Below, one piece after another: positions 7,995 through 16,648 of a stretch of 24,755 bases of DNA. The stretch covers positions 1 through 24,755 of the forward strand of contig JAAVTG010000908.1 in assembly GCA_011947345.1 (NCBI GenBank), read 5' to 3'. Numbering within the stretch: position 1 is the stretch's first letter; the number at the start of each line of letters is the position of its first letter. The notes under the pieces are model-generated. The model was not told the DNA's origin, made no database searches, and saw only the letters and a program-made list of their open reading frames with translations. The position numbers and the translations under genes were made by a program. This DNA is from Phytophthora quininea (taxonomy: Eukaryota > Oomycota > Peronosporomycetes > Peronosporales > Peronosporaceae).

Positions 7995-8803
7995 ATGAAC
8001 GGCAAGGCTGACATCGCCTTCCTGCTGAACCCCAAGGCCAAACTGAGCGTCTGCCACTCGCCCGAGCGCGTCGACGAGAACATCTCGACGCCTCCCGCCA
8101 CCCCGCCAATGTCGCTCTTCCACAGTTTATCGCCGGTCGACCACTTCCCCGTGCACCCTGCAGCCATCTCCTTCTCACCGCCGCAGAAGACGACGGCGTC
8201 CTACGAGCCCTTCTACGAGAAGCGCTTCAGCAACGCCCGTTACTATGGCGACGAGACCACTCGCCTACCCATGCTGTCGCTTGTGGCGACGTACGCGGCC
8301 AACAACTCCACATCTAGCAGTGCTAGCCACTCGTGTGCATCGTCCGTGACTAGCGAACACTGCGACGAACCGAAGGCCGGGAAGACGCGGATGCGTAAAG
8401 CCACACGCCACCGTGCCAAGTGGCCGGTTGCAAGAACTTGGCAGTCTCACGTGGCTGCTGTGTGCGCCACGGCGGCGGCTCACGCTGTAACGTCGTCGGC
8501 TGCAACAAACGTGCCAAATTGTACCAACGCTGCTTCCAGCACGGCGGCTACAAGACGTGCACTGAGCCTGGCTGCAACAAGAAAGCGAAGCGCTACGGCC
8601 ACTGCTGGTCGCACGGCGGCGGGCGCATCTGCGAGATCCCGGACTGCAACAAGGTTTCGACACAGGGCGGTCTGTGCTGGGCCCACGGCGGCGGCAACCG
8701 CTGCAAGCTGGAAGGATGCAGCCGCCGATCCTACCAGAAGTACGACTACTACTGCGTGCACCACTCGAAGCTGATCCATGAGAACGGGACCGCCAGCCTT
8801 TAA
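7995..8803 (+). CDS. WRKY19-like CCCH-repeat protein 3, single-base frameshift near 8400
   Basis: The ATG at 7995 opens MNGKADIAFLLNP, the family N-terminus, followed by PPMSLFHSLSPV and LPMLSLVATYA. The frame is lost around 8398-8403, where aaagccacacg stands in place of the aag-gcccacag type sequence of the paralogues: one C appears to be missing. The correct CCCH array then continues in another frame to the stop at 8803, with all five C-x4-C-x(9-11)-C-x2-H units intact, starting at the Cys codon at 8414. Corrected, the protein would be about 269 residues. A consensus error is likely because every ligand residue after the break is preserved; a recent pseudogene is the alternative. The N-terminal frame alone runs out-of-frame to 8774. 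Confidence 0.82.
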
Positions 8804-10227
8804 GCAGACTAGATGTTTTGAACTATTTAACGAGTTTGTCAATGAAGTTAGTGTGCCCAGTGTCATCAGTATTGTGTTGGCAAAGTGCCGAGAGAAGCTA
8901 GGACAAACGACCGCTAGACGAAATGGACACGGAAGTGATCACCATGAGATAAGAGTCGCCAACATTGGCGTTCGCTCGGGATCAAGTATGATGTCCCGAT
9001 TCACCTATCTAGTCCTTGCCGCTGGCTTCGAGCTACCAAACATTGGTGAACAATCTGCCATCATGTACAGCAACAACTACAACTTTGGGGGCCGGACTGC
9101 GATAGCGATACCTACAGATTGAGCTAGCATGTTCGCACACAAACGGTAGCCTCGAGTAGTGCGGCGTGTACAGGTCAAGTACTAGGTCGATATTGCACGT
9201 TCGTGCTGTGTTTGGCGGTAGAATCGTCATCTTCCAGGCTGCAGCTCGCTCGAACGGCAGACAGATTGGAAAGTTCATGGCATTCCGGCGGGCCGTCCAT
9301 ACTGAACCTCATAGCTACAGTTAAAGAGCACTTTGCAAACGACTGCTCTCCGTGGTCGTACGCCGCAACAAGTACAAGGAATCGCCCGAGCACCGAAGAT
9401 CTACGAGGCGCGGCACGAGTTCTTTCGTATTGTTGACTGGCGCTTCCCGGTGTTCTCGACGTTGCAAGATCATTTAACCCTTTCCGGTCGGAGGTTGAGT
9501 TCGCCTGTCCAACAAGGATTCGGCGATTCGGCGTTCTGTCTGTCCAGCGCAATCGGCAGCGATGGCAATCGCAGATCCTCGAAGCGATCCTGCTACTCTC
9601 GACTCGCAATATTCTCCCGCGGCGTCAATGTGGACGCCAAGATAAGATGGGCACGACATTGCTGCTCACCTCGACATTTTAACCGCCCTTTAACAGTCGT
9701 CGCCGATTAAACTTCAGGTTGCAGGCGCACGCGCTGCTCCGTCGCATTTCTGTCGGTGCTCGCGTGTCTTTTCTGCTTGGCAAGTCGTGTTGCCAGCGTG
9801 CGAGCGTCACGCTAGCAAACTTAACCGCAAAAAGGCAACCAAGGTCTGGCCCAGCACTGCTAGAGAAGCGCAAGGCGCGGTCGCATGGGCCATGGGGATT
9901 GCTAAGCTGGGCGACGGCCGCAGTCTCCGTTAGAAACTGCAACGTCGGGCTTTGAAAGAGTCCGCGCGGTGCGGTGGACATGTGTCTGCTAAAGTGGTCT
10001 CCTCCGGTGAGACGCAGCGCCTCGATCTTGATACACTCGGCGCCAGCTGGCTCTGCGCTCTTGCCGCCGGACAAGTAGACAATCTTGGCGCACGTTGCAT
10101 GCAAGACACGCAATAAACGCGCGGTCTGAATCTCGCCGCAGCAGGAACGCTGGTTCGTAAGCGAGTTTTTAGGTGAGGGCCCCCACAATTGAATTCCCCA
10201 CTCCCCACTCAAGCCACTTCCCACACG
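8804..10227. other. Intergenic region upstream of CCCH-repeat gene 4
   Basis: No supported gene. A stretch at about 9340-9560 on the plus strand reads like degraded protein (frame pieces RNKYKESPEH, then KIYEARHEFFRIVDWRFPVF in a neighbouring frame), origin unknown. A minus-strand 81-codon ATG frame at 9033-9278 has no recognisable motif. Blocks shared with the region upstream of gene 6: TTAAAGAGC-A-CTTT at 9321, attaaacttcag at 9708, ccgtcgcatttctg at 9739. CTGCTTGG occurs at 9773-9780. Confidence 0.5.
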
Positions 10228-10974
10228 ATGAGCAGCAGCAAAGCTGACATCACGTTCCTGCTCAACCCCACCGACACGACGGTGTGCCGCACGCCCGAGC
10301 GCGTTGCTGAGTCTGCATCGCCGCCCATGTCGCCGTCGGCCTCGCTCTACCTGTCGCCTATGGCGTACAGCCCTGAGCGTTCGATCTCTTCGATCTCGCA
10401 CCGCCGCCGCTTGGTGGCGCCGTACATGGCGCCGCTCAATAAGCGTCGCAACGAGCTCCACAGCAAGTTGCCGGCCATGTCCATGGCCGCGCTCTGCTCC
10501 GAGTGCCTCAGCTCCAGTGACGACGAGCAGTCCAATGCCTCGTCCACTATGGCAATCCCCACTGAGGCTCGACCGCGTAAGGCCCACAGTCCTCCGTGCC
10601 AAATCGAAGGCTGCAAGAACCTGTCGGTCTCTCGTGGCTGCTGTGTGCGCCACGGCGGCGGCTCCAAGTGCACCATGCCCGGCTGCAACAAGCGTGCCAA
10701 GCTTTACCAACGCTGCTTCCAGCACGGCGGCTACAAGATGTGCACCGAACCGGGTTGCACGAAGAAGGCGAAGCGATACGGCCACTGCTGGTCGCACGGC
10801 GGCGGCCACATTTGCGAGGCCCCGGAGTGCACAAAGGTGTCTACCCAGGGCGGTTTTTGCTGGGCCCACGGTGGTGGCAACCGGTGCAAGCACGAAGGCT
10901 GCAACCGTCGCTCGTACCAGAAGTACGACTACTACTGCATGCGCCACGCTCAGCCCAGCAAAATCGAGGCGTAG
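10228..10974 (+). CDS. WRKY19-like CCCH-repeat protein 4
   Basis: 248 residues from the ATG at 10228 (MSSSKADITFLLNP). An in-frame ATG 13 codons upstream exists, but the chosen start matches the paralogues. The N-terminal half carries PPMSPSASLYLSPM, APLNKRRNEL and LPAMSMAALC, then a short Ser/Asp/Glu stretch and RPRKAHSPPC. Residues 124-240 are the five CCCH units, four C-x4-C-x9-C-x2-H and one C-x4-C-x11-C-x2-H, ending CMRH. It lacks the long Ala/Thr linker of the inverted-repeat copies. From codon 117 the gene is almost base-for-base the same as the gene at 14012, while the N-terminal halves differ strongly. Intact, no intron. Function is inferred only from the zinc-ligand pattern. Confidence 0.92.
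   Translation: MSSSKADITFLLNPTDTTVCRTPERVAESASPPMSPSASLYLSPMAYSPERSISSISHRRRLVAPYMAPLNKRRNELHSKLPAMSMAALCSECLSSSDDEQSNASSTMAIPTEARPRKAHSPPCQIEGCKNLSVSRGCCVRHGGGSKCTMPGCNKRAKLYQRCFQHGGYKMCTEPGCTKKAKRYGHCWSHGGGHICEAPECTKVSTQGGFCWAHGGGNRCKHEGCNRRSYQKYDYYCMRHAQPSKIEA
10576..10938 (+). repeat. Near-identical tract shared with 14360-14722
   Basis: Reading both copies base by base from cgtaaggcccacag to tactactgc, I find only two differences in 363 bp: G/A in the cag/caa codon near 10721 and G/A in the gac/aac codon near 10927. Similarity falls abruptly on both sides. The tract covers the whole CCCH array of both genes. Confidence 0.9.
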
Positions 10975-12052
10975 ACAACCGTTAGGCATGAGCAATTTAT
11001 TTAATTCACAGACATTCTTGAGCATTTTCTTTCTTGGCAAAACTTAGTTGTTTTAGCGGAGCGTGTGGCTTTGCTGCACTGTACGAGCATGCCGGTTCCT
11101 TACGCATTTTCCACGACGCAATGGTGTCGAGCCGCATGCATTTCACGCCGGACGATTGTCTCGTCGGCCGTCGTCGGCTTTCGAGGCAGATGAGTGCTAT
11201 TCACATCAAGCAAGGTGTTGAGCCGCACAACTGCGCATCAAAACTGAAGTTTCTCGCCAAAACTGAAGTAAAACGGCGTACCGTACGTACAGCGTGCTGA
11301 CGATCCATGTCCGCACCGCTTGCTGCGAGCCAATCGCCCAGGTAGGCTTGAAGACACGCAGCGCCTCGCCGAGCATACAAAGAGCGCTGTGCACTCATCA
11401 GCGATAATAATCAGCACGTTGAACCTGGTCAGCGGGGACGTGTCGGGCGGAGTCTTCCCCTCGTGCTGGGTGCTGCTTGGTTCTTCTCGATTGCCCGGCG
11501 TCTTTGTGCCGCCGCACCGTCGGTATTAATGCGGTTAAGTTAGTAGGGGCAACTAAAGGTTAAAGAGACGCTAACCTGCGGACGAACTCGACAGAAAACC
11601 CGCGAGCCTCCACCCGAGCGCGAATCGATTGCTAAGACGTTGCCTCAGCGTGCTGTGCTGGACGCGCTTTGACGTGAAGTGTTGTGTGACCAAGCGACCG
11701 ACAGCAATCTGCGCGTGTCTGGCGCCGCTTTGGACGACCAAAAGCAACGATGGCATGCTCCCGACGCCCGTGGACGATGATGCTGCGGTTTATGCGGCTT
11801 CCAGAGATGCGCCCAGAATCTTGGCGGTCTTTCAATTCACTTGACAGCAATATGTCGCCGCCTGATCTGCGTTTCTCGCTGTGCTTTCGAGTCCTCCTTC
11901 TGCACCCTAGCCAAGTCAGGTTTCTGCTTGGCGCCGAGCAGTCGGACCCGTCCTACGACGGAGCTGAACCCGACCGCTTCGTGCTGCCAGACCTCACAAT
12001 TGGATTTGCCTTCCATCCACCACCACAGCTCCTCGTATCGATACGACTCAGC
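10975..12052. other. Intergenic region upstream of CCCH-repeat gene 5
   Basis: No supported gene; an open frame in phase with gene 5 runs back to 11750 but its sequence is not family-like and is probably 5' leader or promoter. CTGCTTGG occurs at 11473-11480 and 11924-11931 (as TTTCTGCTTGG). The 14-mer atcgattgctaaga at 11624-11637 recurs at 15294-15307 upstream of gene 7 at a similar distance from the ATG. Short aaaactgaag repeats lie at about 11238-11270. Confidence 0.5.
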
Positions 12053-12817
12053 ATGAGCAAGGCAGACATCACCTTCCTGCTGAACCCGACGGCACAGTCG
12101 GTGGAAACCACCGCCACTTGTGCCAGTCCCGACCATGTCGAGACCGGCGTTGAGGCCTCGTCGCCTTCGATGTCGCTCTTCCGCAGTCTGTCACCGGTCG
12201 TGAGCAGCCCCGACGCGGCGTTCACCTCCCGATGGACGTTGCCGTCGCCCCACCTGGCCCCTCTCGAGAAGAGGTGGAGCAACCTTCACTACGGTAGTGA
12301 CAAGGGCCGGATCTCGATGATGTCCATGGCGGCCCTCTGCATCAGCAGCGACTCGAGCTCCGACGAGATGTCGTCTGGACAATCCACGCCGTTGGCGGAG
12401 ACTCCTCGGGTCCGCAAGACCCACGCGCCTCCTTGCACCGTCGACGGCTGCAAGAACCTCTCGGTCTCGCGCGGTCTCTGCGTTCGTCACGGCGGCGGCT
12501 CCAAGTGCACGTTCCCTGGCTGCATCAAGCGCGCCAAACTGAACCAACGCTGCTTCCAGCACGGAGGTTTCAAAATGTGCACGGAGCCTGGCTGCACTAA
12601 GAAAGCCAAACGCTACGGCCATTGCTGGTCGCACGGCGGTGGTCACATCTGCGAAGCTCCGGGCTGCACCAAGGTGTCGACTCAAGGCGGCTTCTGCTGG
12701 GCCCATGGAGGCGGCAATCGCTGCAAGCACCAAGGCTGCAACCGGCGGTCCTACCAACGCTACGACTACTACTGCATGCGGCACGCTAAGAACCTCCCAC
12801 TGCAAACTGCTAGGTAG
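12053..12817 (+). CDS. WRKY19-like CCCH-repeat protein 5
   Basis: 254 residues from the ATG at 12053 (MSKADITFLLNP); the open frame extends upstream without family similarity, so this start is preferred. N-terminal landmarks: SPSMSLFRSLSPV, HLAPLEKR, ISMMSMAALC, then a Ser/Asp-rich stretch and RVRKTHAPPC. The CCCH array spans residues 128-244 with all five units and ends CMRH. Finger 1 reads SRGLCVRH where most paralogues read SRGCCVRH, which shows that only the second Cys of that pair is the conserved ligand. The bases of the array are well diverged from genes 4 and 6, so this copy has not shared in the recent homogenisation. Intact and intronless. Confidence 0.92.
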   Translation: MSKADITFLLNPTAQSVETTATCASPDHVETGVEASSPSMSLFRSLSPVVSSPDAAFTSRWTLPSPHLAPLEKRWSNLHYGSDKGRISMMSMAALCISSDSSSDEMSSGQSTPLAETPRVRKTHAPPCTVDGCKNLSVSRGLCVRHGGGSKCTFPGCIKRAKLNQRCFQHGGFKMCTEPGCTKKAKRYGHCWSHGGGHICEAPGCTKVSTQGGFCWAHGGGNRCKHQGCNRRSYQRYDYYCMRHAKNLPLQTAR

Positions 12818-14011
12818 TTGATATGGACTAGAACACATATATTTATTCGTTAATGATCCATCATAGTGCTGCTCATGAAAGTCAGACCTCTTCGAAGGTG
12901 TCGACGATCGACCTCCTTGTCAGACAAGGCGATGGCTCAATTCAAGCATTGTGCTGTAGCTTCCTCGCGGAGATTAAAAGCGCCGAGTTGAGTCGAGAAG
13001 ACGCTCATGGTGTACAGGAAGGCAGAAGGACACACGTCCAAGCGCAGAAGACCTAAGTTTCAGACCGAACAGCATTGTGCGTCCAAAACTGAAGATTTGC
13101 TGCTTGGTGCGATCTGAGCAGCGACTCAGCCCGGCTATGCAACTTCAACGTGTCGACACTTAAAGAGCCCTTTAAATTGCAGCTCGGCGTTGCGTTCACC
13201 CATACTCCTGCCGATAACTTTGCCGCAGTACTGCGCAGACATTTGCCGCCTTTCCAATAGTTAAAACATCAACTTTCAAAGCGACGGACTCTCATTCCGT
13301 CCAACGGGCTGATGTCGGTCAAGTTTATTGTGATCGCGCTGCTCAAACGTCCTGAATTCGATTCCCCAGCACAGAGATGCTGCCACTCAAGTGTAGTCCG
13401 CACAGCTGTCTCCAGCTAGACATGCGCCGCGTCCTTTTGAGCAATCGATCGTTAGTTGATTGAACTTCAGAAGCCCCGTCGCATTTCTGCATGGCGTGTT
13501 TCTCTCCACAGCTTCGGACGTTCGAATCAAGGGCGCTCGCGGCGAGTTAGTTGGCCTGGGAATTTGCCAACTAAAAGGTAGCGCCGAGCCGAGCCGATGG
13601 AGCCGACAAAGAAAAGCTCCACGCGCCGCGAGGTCCGATGTTTTCGACCCTCTCGATTGCTCAGGAAGAAATGGGAGTGGAAATCCCATGCAGCTTCGAC
13701 GAGAGCAACCTCGCTCTTGGCGTCTTCCGGTCGGCCGGCTCGACTGCTGACAAGACTCGCCTATCTGTCCGGCAATCTCCGCTCACCACCGATTTTTTTC
13801 TCTCTCGCATTCAGCGCTTGGGGCCGCTTGCTGGCGATGCAACGGCGGGTCCACGCACGACAGCCGTCTGCAAAGCGACAGGTAGCAGGTCTTTGCATCG
13901 CTTTTGGTCTGAGTTTGGCGGTAGGGCGTTTCGACAGTGGATTGTCTGCTTGGTCTTGAGCCCACATTTGAATTCACTCGTTTGTGAACACACCACACTC
14001 AACAACAAGTC
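12818..14011. other. Intergenic region upstream of CCCH-repeat gene 6
   Basis: No supported gene. It holds decayed counterparts, in the same order, of blocks upstream of gene 4: TTAAAGAGC-C-CTTT near 13160, attgaacttcag near 13459, ccgtcgcatttctg at 13476. CTGCTTGG occurs at 13100-13107 and 13946-13953. A 5-bp stem with the 7-base loop ctctcat (13282-13298) imitates a tRNA-Glu anticodon arm but no tRNA surrounds it. A 395-codon plus-strand frame starting at 13638 is a shadow that runs through the next gene out of frame. Confidence 0.5.
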
Positions 14012-14788
14012 ATGTGCAAGGCAGACATCTCCTTCCTCCTCAACCCACCGGTCGAGACTGACGTCGAACCGGCGACGCCACCCACGTCACCGTCGATGTC
14101 GCTCTTCCACTGCTTGTCGCCGGTCATGCAGAGCCCCGAACCGAGCTCCCCGTCGACGTCGTACCAGCACCGCCTCATGGCGTCCTGCATTGCACCACGT
14201 GAGAAGCGCTTCCACAGTCAGCGCTCCTATGGCGACGACAGAGCCAAGCTGCCTATGCTGTCCTTGGCTGCGTTGTGCGTCTCGGGTGACGACTTCACCT
14301 CGAGCGACTCTCAGTCCGAGGGATCAACGTCCCCAGTTGTGGACGCTAAGCCTCGTGGTCGTAAGGCCCACAGTCCTCCGTGCCAAATCGAAGGCTGCAA
14401 GAACCTGTCGGTCTCTCGTGGCTGCTGTGTGCGCCACGGCGGCGGCTCCAAGTGCACCATGCCCGGCTGCAACAAGCGTGCCAAGCTTTACCAACGCTGC
14501 TTCCAACACGGCGGCTACAAGATGTGCACCGAACCGGGTTGCACGAAGAAGGCGAAGCGATACGGCCACTGCTGGTCGCACGGCGGCGGCCACATTTGCG
14601 AGGCCCCGGAGTGCACAAAGGTGTCTACCCAGGGCGGTTTTTGCTGGGCCCACGGTGGTGGCAACCGGTGCAAGCACGAAGGCTGCAACCGTCGCTCGTA
14701 CCAGAAGTACAACTACTACTGCCCCCGACACGCACCGTGCAGCGTTGTGGCGAGCACCAATGCGACTGCTATTGCAGCCAGCGTGTAA
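14012..14788 (+). CDS. WRKY19-like CCCH-repeat protein 6
   Basis: 258 residues from the ATG at 14012 (MCKADISFLLNP). Landmarks: SPSMSLFHCLSPV, SCIAPREKR, LPMLSLAALC, a Ser/Asp/Glu stretch and GRKAHSPPC. The CCCH array occupies residues 124-240, the same numbering as in gene 4, with five intact units ending CPRH, then a short C-terminal tail of about 18 residues unlike that of gene 4. Codons of the array are nearly identical to gene 4 even at silent positions, while the first 116 codons are strongly diverged, a mosaic best explained by gene conversion. Intact, intronless. Confidence 0.92.
   Translation: MCKADISFLLNPPVETDVEPATPPTSPSMSLFHCLSPVMQSPEPSSPSTSYQHRLMASCIAPREKRFHSQRSYGDDRAKLPMLSLAALCVSGDDFTSSDSQSEGSTSPVVDAKPRGRKAHSPPCQIEGCKNLSVSRGCCVRHGGGSKCTMPGCNKRAKLYQRCFQHGGYKMCTEPGCTKKAKRYGHCWSHGGGHICEAPECTKVSTQGGFCWAHGGGNRCKHEGCNRRSYQKYNYYCPRHAPCSVVASTNATAIAASV
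14360..14722 (+). repeat. Near-identical tract shared with 10576-10938
   Basis: Second copy of the 363-bp tract; two base differences against 10576-10938. The right boundary falls exactly where gene 4 reads tgcatgcgccac and this gene reads tgcccccgacac. Confidence 0.9.
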
Positions 14789-15780
14789 GAGGCTTGGTTA
14801 TAGAATAGATCGATACAGTATTTAATGAACTACATTTTTCACAAATTCAATGCAAATATTCCAAGTCATGCAGTAGTAAATGTTGGGTAAGAATGGATGC
14901 AAAAAGCTACGATGACGGCGAACGGCATGACCGGAAGTGGTGTAGCTGTCCTCACTTACGCGATGGAGTTCGCTTCGACCTGTAGACCAATTGCATTGAC
15001 TCAGAACACTCTCTACAGCAGCACGACCGACCGAGCTAGTTCGTATCGATCCCTGGCTGTCAAGACACTGGTCAATGCACACGAGCAAGCGAACGTTGTG
15101 ACCATGGTTCGTAAAACTGCGTGGAGAACGTGTCTTTCTGTGCTTCCCTCCAAGCAGAAATTCCACTTGGGATTCCCTGGGGTTGTGCCAAACCGCCGCC
15201 GCTATGCACGGCGAGCTGCACCAGCTGCAGTCCAACTAACACCGATTAACTGTGCATGCCTGCGTGTAAAACTACACCGGGATCGGACCATCGATCGATT
15301 GCTAAGAGGTCTGCAGCCCGCTTGTCAACGTCGCCGCACTGGAGGTGCAGTGACGACACCTTTGCGCCAGTCGTCGCAGCATTTGAGGTATCATGCGCCG
15401 TGAATGCTCGATGTCCGAAGAGGCCTCATGCAGCGATGGCTTCCTCTCCAAACTTTCACCCCCGCAGTGAATTCACATTTGCACGTTCGCTCGCTTGCCA
15501 GCGCGGCGTTTCCCAAATGTTGGTCCAGATCTGATCGCTTCACTTTTGCAGCCGATCGCAAGCCAGATGCACACCGCATGGCTTGCCATCGCCTTGCGCT
15601 AGTGACTCCGTCCTTATGTGTCCAAATGCGTGACCAGTTTTGAGCACTGCTCCGTAGACGACACCTCGTTTGACGTTTCTTCTCGTCGTTTTTTGCCACT
15701 CACCTTTGCGCCGATCGCCTAGTTCACAACGAAACTTTCCACCTCGAAGCACCACCGCATCATATCTAACCACACGCACC
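14789..15780. other. Intergenic region upstream of CCCH-repeat gene 7
   Basis: No supported gene. CCAAGCAG (CTGCTTGG on the minus strand) lies at 15150-15157 within ccctccaagcag, shared with 7447-7458. The 14-mer atcgattgctaaga at 15294-15307 matches the region upstream of gene 5. A pyrimidine-rich leader (about 15674-15715) precedes the ATG at 15781. Confidence 0.5.
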
Positions 15781-16581
15781 ATGCACAGCAAGTCGACCAT
15801 CACGTACTTGCTCAATCCGGCCTTGCCATCCAAGGCCTCGATGAAGAGCTGCAACACACCAGTCCGTGACGGCAGCAACAGAGTAAACGCTGCGACGATG
15901 TCCCTCTTCCGCAGTCTCTCGCCGGTCAGTCCGCAACCCGCTCCAGCTCTTTATCGGCGCCAGCTCCTGACGAGCATTGCGCCGTATCGCAAGCGACCTC
16001 GGCATTGGGACTGCAAGAAAGCGAGTCTTCCCCTGATGACCCTCGCTGCGTTATCGTCCGTTGCGAGCACTGAAAGCCAAGCTTCGAGTGCAACGTCGAG
16101 TCCGGATAGCAGATCGACGACCGAGTCCACTGGCACCCCCACAACAGCCACCACTTCAACAACACCAACTGGGAAGACTCGCATCCGCAAAACCCACACA
16201 CCACCGTGTGAAGTTGAAGGCTGCAAGAACTTGGCCGTCTCTCGAGGTCGTTGTGTCCGTCACGGTGGCGGTTCGCGCTGCACGGAACCGGGCTGCACCA
16301 AACGCGCGAAATTATACCAGCGTTGCTTCCAGCATGGTGGGTTTAAGACGTGCACGGAACCGGGTTGCACCAAGAAGGCCAAACGCTACGGCCACTGCTG
16401 GTCGCATGGTGGCGGTCATATCTGCGAGATCCCAGACTGTACGAAAGTATCAACACAAGGAGGACTTTGCTGGGCACACGGAGGAGGCAACCGCTGCAAG
16501 CAGGAGGGGTGCAGTCGGAGGGCATACCAGAAGTACGACTACTTTTGCATTCGCCATGCTCAATCAATAAATAGGACCTAA
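15781..16581 (+). CDS. WRKY19-like CCCH-repeat protein 7
   Basis: 266 residues from the ATG at 15781 (MHSKSTITYLLNP), the most diverged N-terminus of the set: T-I-T-Y-LLNP in place of D-I-x-F-LLNP. Other landmarks are kept: MSLFRSLSPV, TSIAPYRKR, LPLMTLAALS, a Ser/Thr-rich linker and RIRKTHTPPC. The CCCH array spans residues 143-259, five complete units, ending CIRH. Finger 1 reads SRGRCVRH. An AATAAA hexamer sits inside the last codons (16566-16571). The stop lies only 67 bp from the stop of the convergent secreted-protein gene, and this is the last member of the array. Confidence 0.92.
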   Translation: MHSKSTITYLLNPALPSKASMKSCNTPVRDGSNRVNAATMSLFRSLSPVSPQPAPALYRRQLLTSIAPYRKRPRHWDCKKASLPLMTLAALSSVASTESQASSATSSPDSRSTTESTGTPTTATTSTTPTGKTRIRKTHTPPCEVEGCKNLAVSRGRCVRHGGGSRCTEPGCTKRAKLYQRCFQHGGFKTCTEPGCTKKAKRYGHCWSHGGGHICEIPDCTKVSTQGGLCWAHGGGNRCKQEGCSRRAYQKYDYFCIRHAQSINRT

Positions 16582-16648
16582 TTCATATGAAAAAGTATCA
16601 TCACATTCGTCATATGTATACTCAAGTTCCCGAATGTTACAGCTCCAT

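Noticed and set aside
9679..11040. 453-codon minus-strand ORF antisense to gene 4
   Set aside because: It is the complement of the CCCH coding region with Ala/Val/Arg-rich shadow composition, as also seen opposite the other family members.
13282..13298. acgga-ctctcat-tccgt looks like a tRNA-Glu (CUC) anticodon arm, with a box-B-like attcgattcccc about 65 bp later
   Set aside because: There is no D-arm, the spacing to the T-loop-like sequence is too long, and no acceptor stem pairs. At most a decayed tRNA or SINE piece; chance is sufficient.
13638..14825. 395-codon plus-strand ORF overlapping gene 6
   Set aside because: It is a different frame of the CCCH-repeat gene extended by GC bias; its Arg/Thr/Ala-rich product has no family character.
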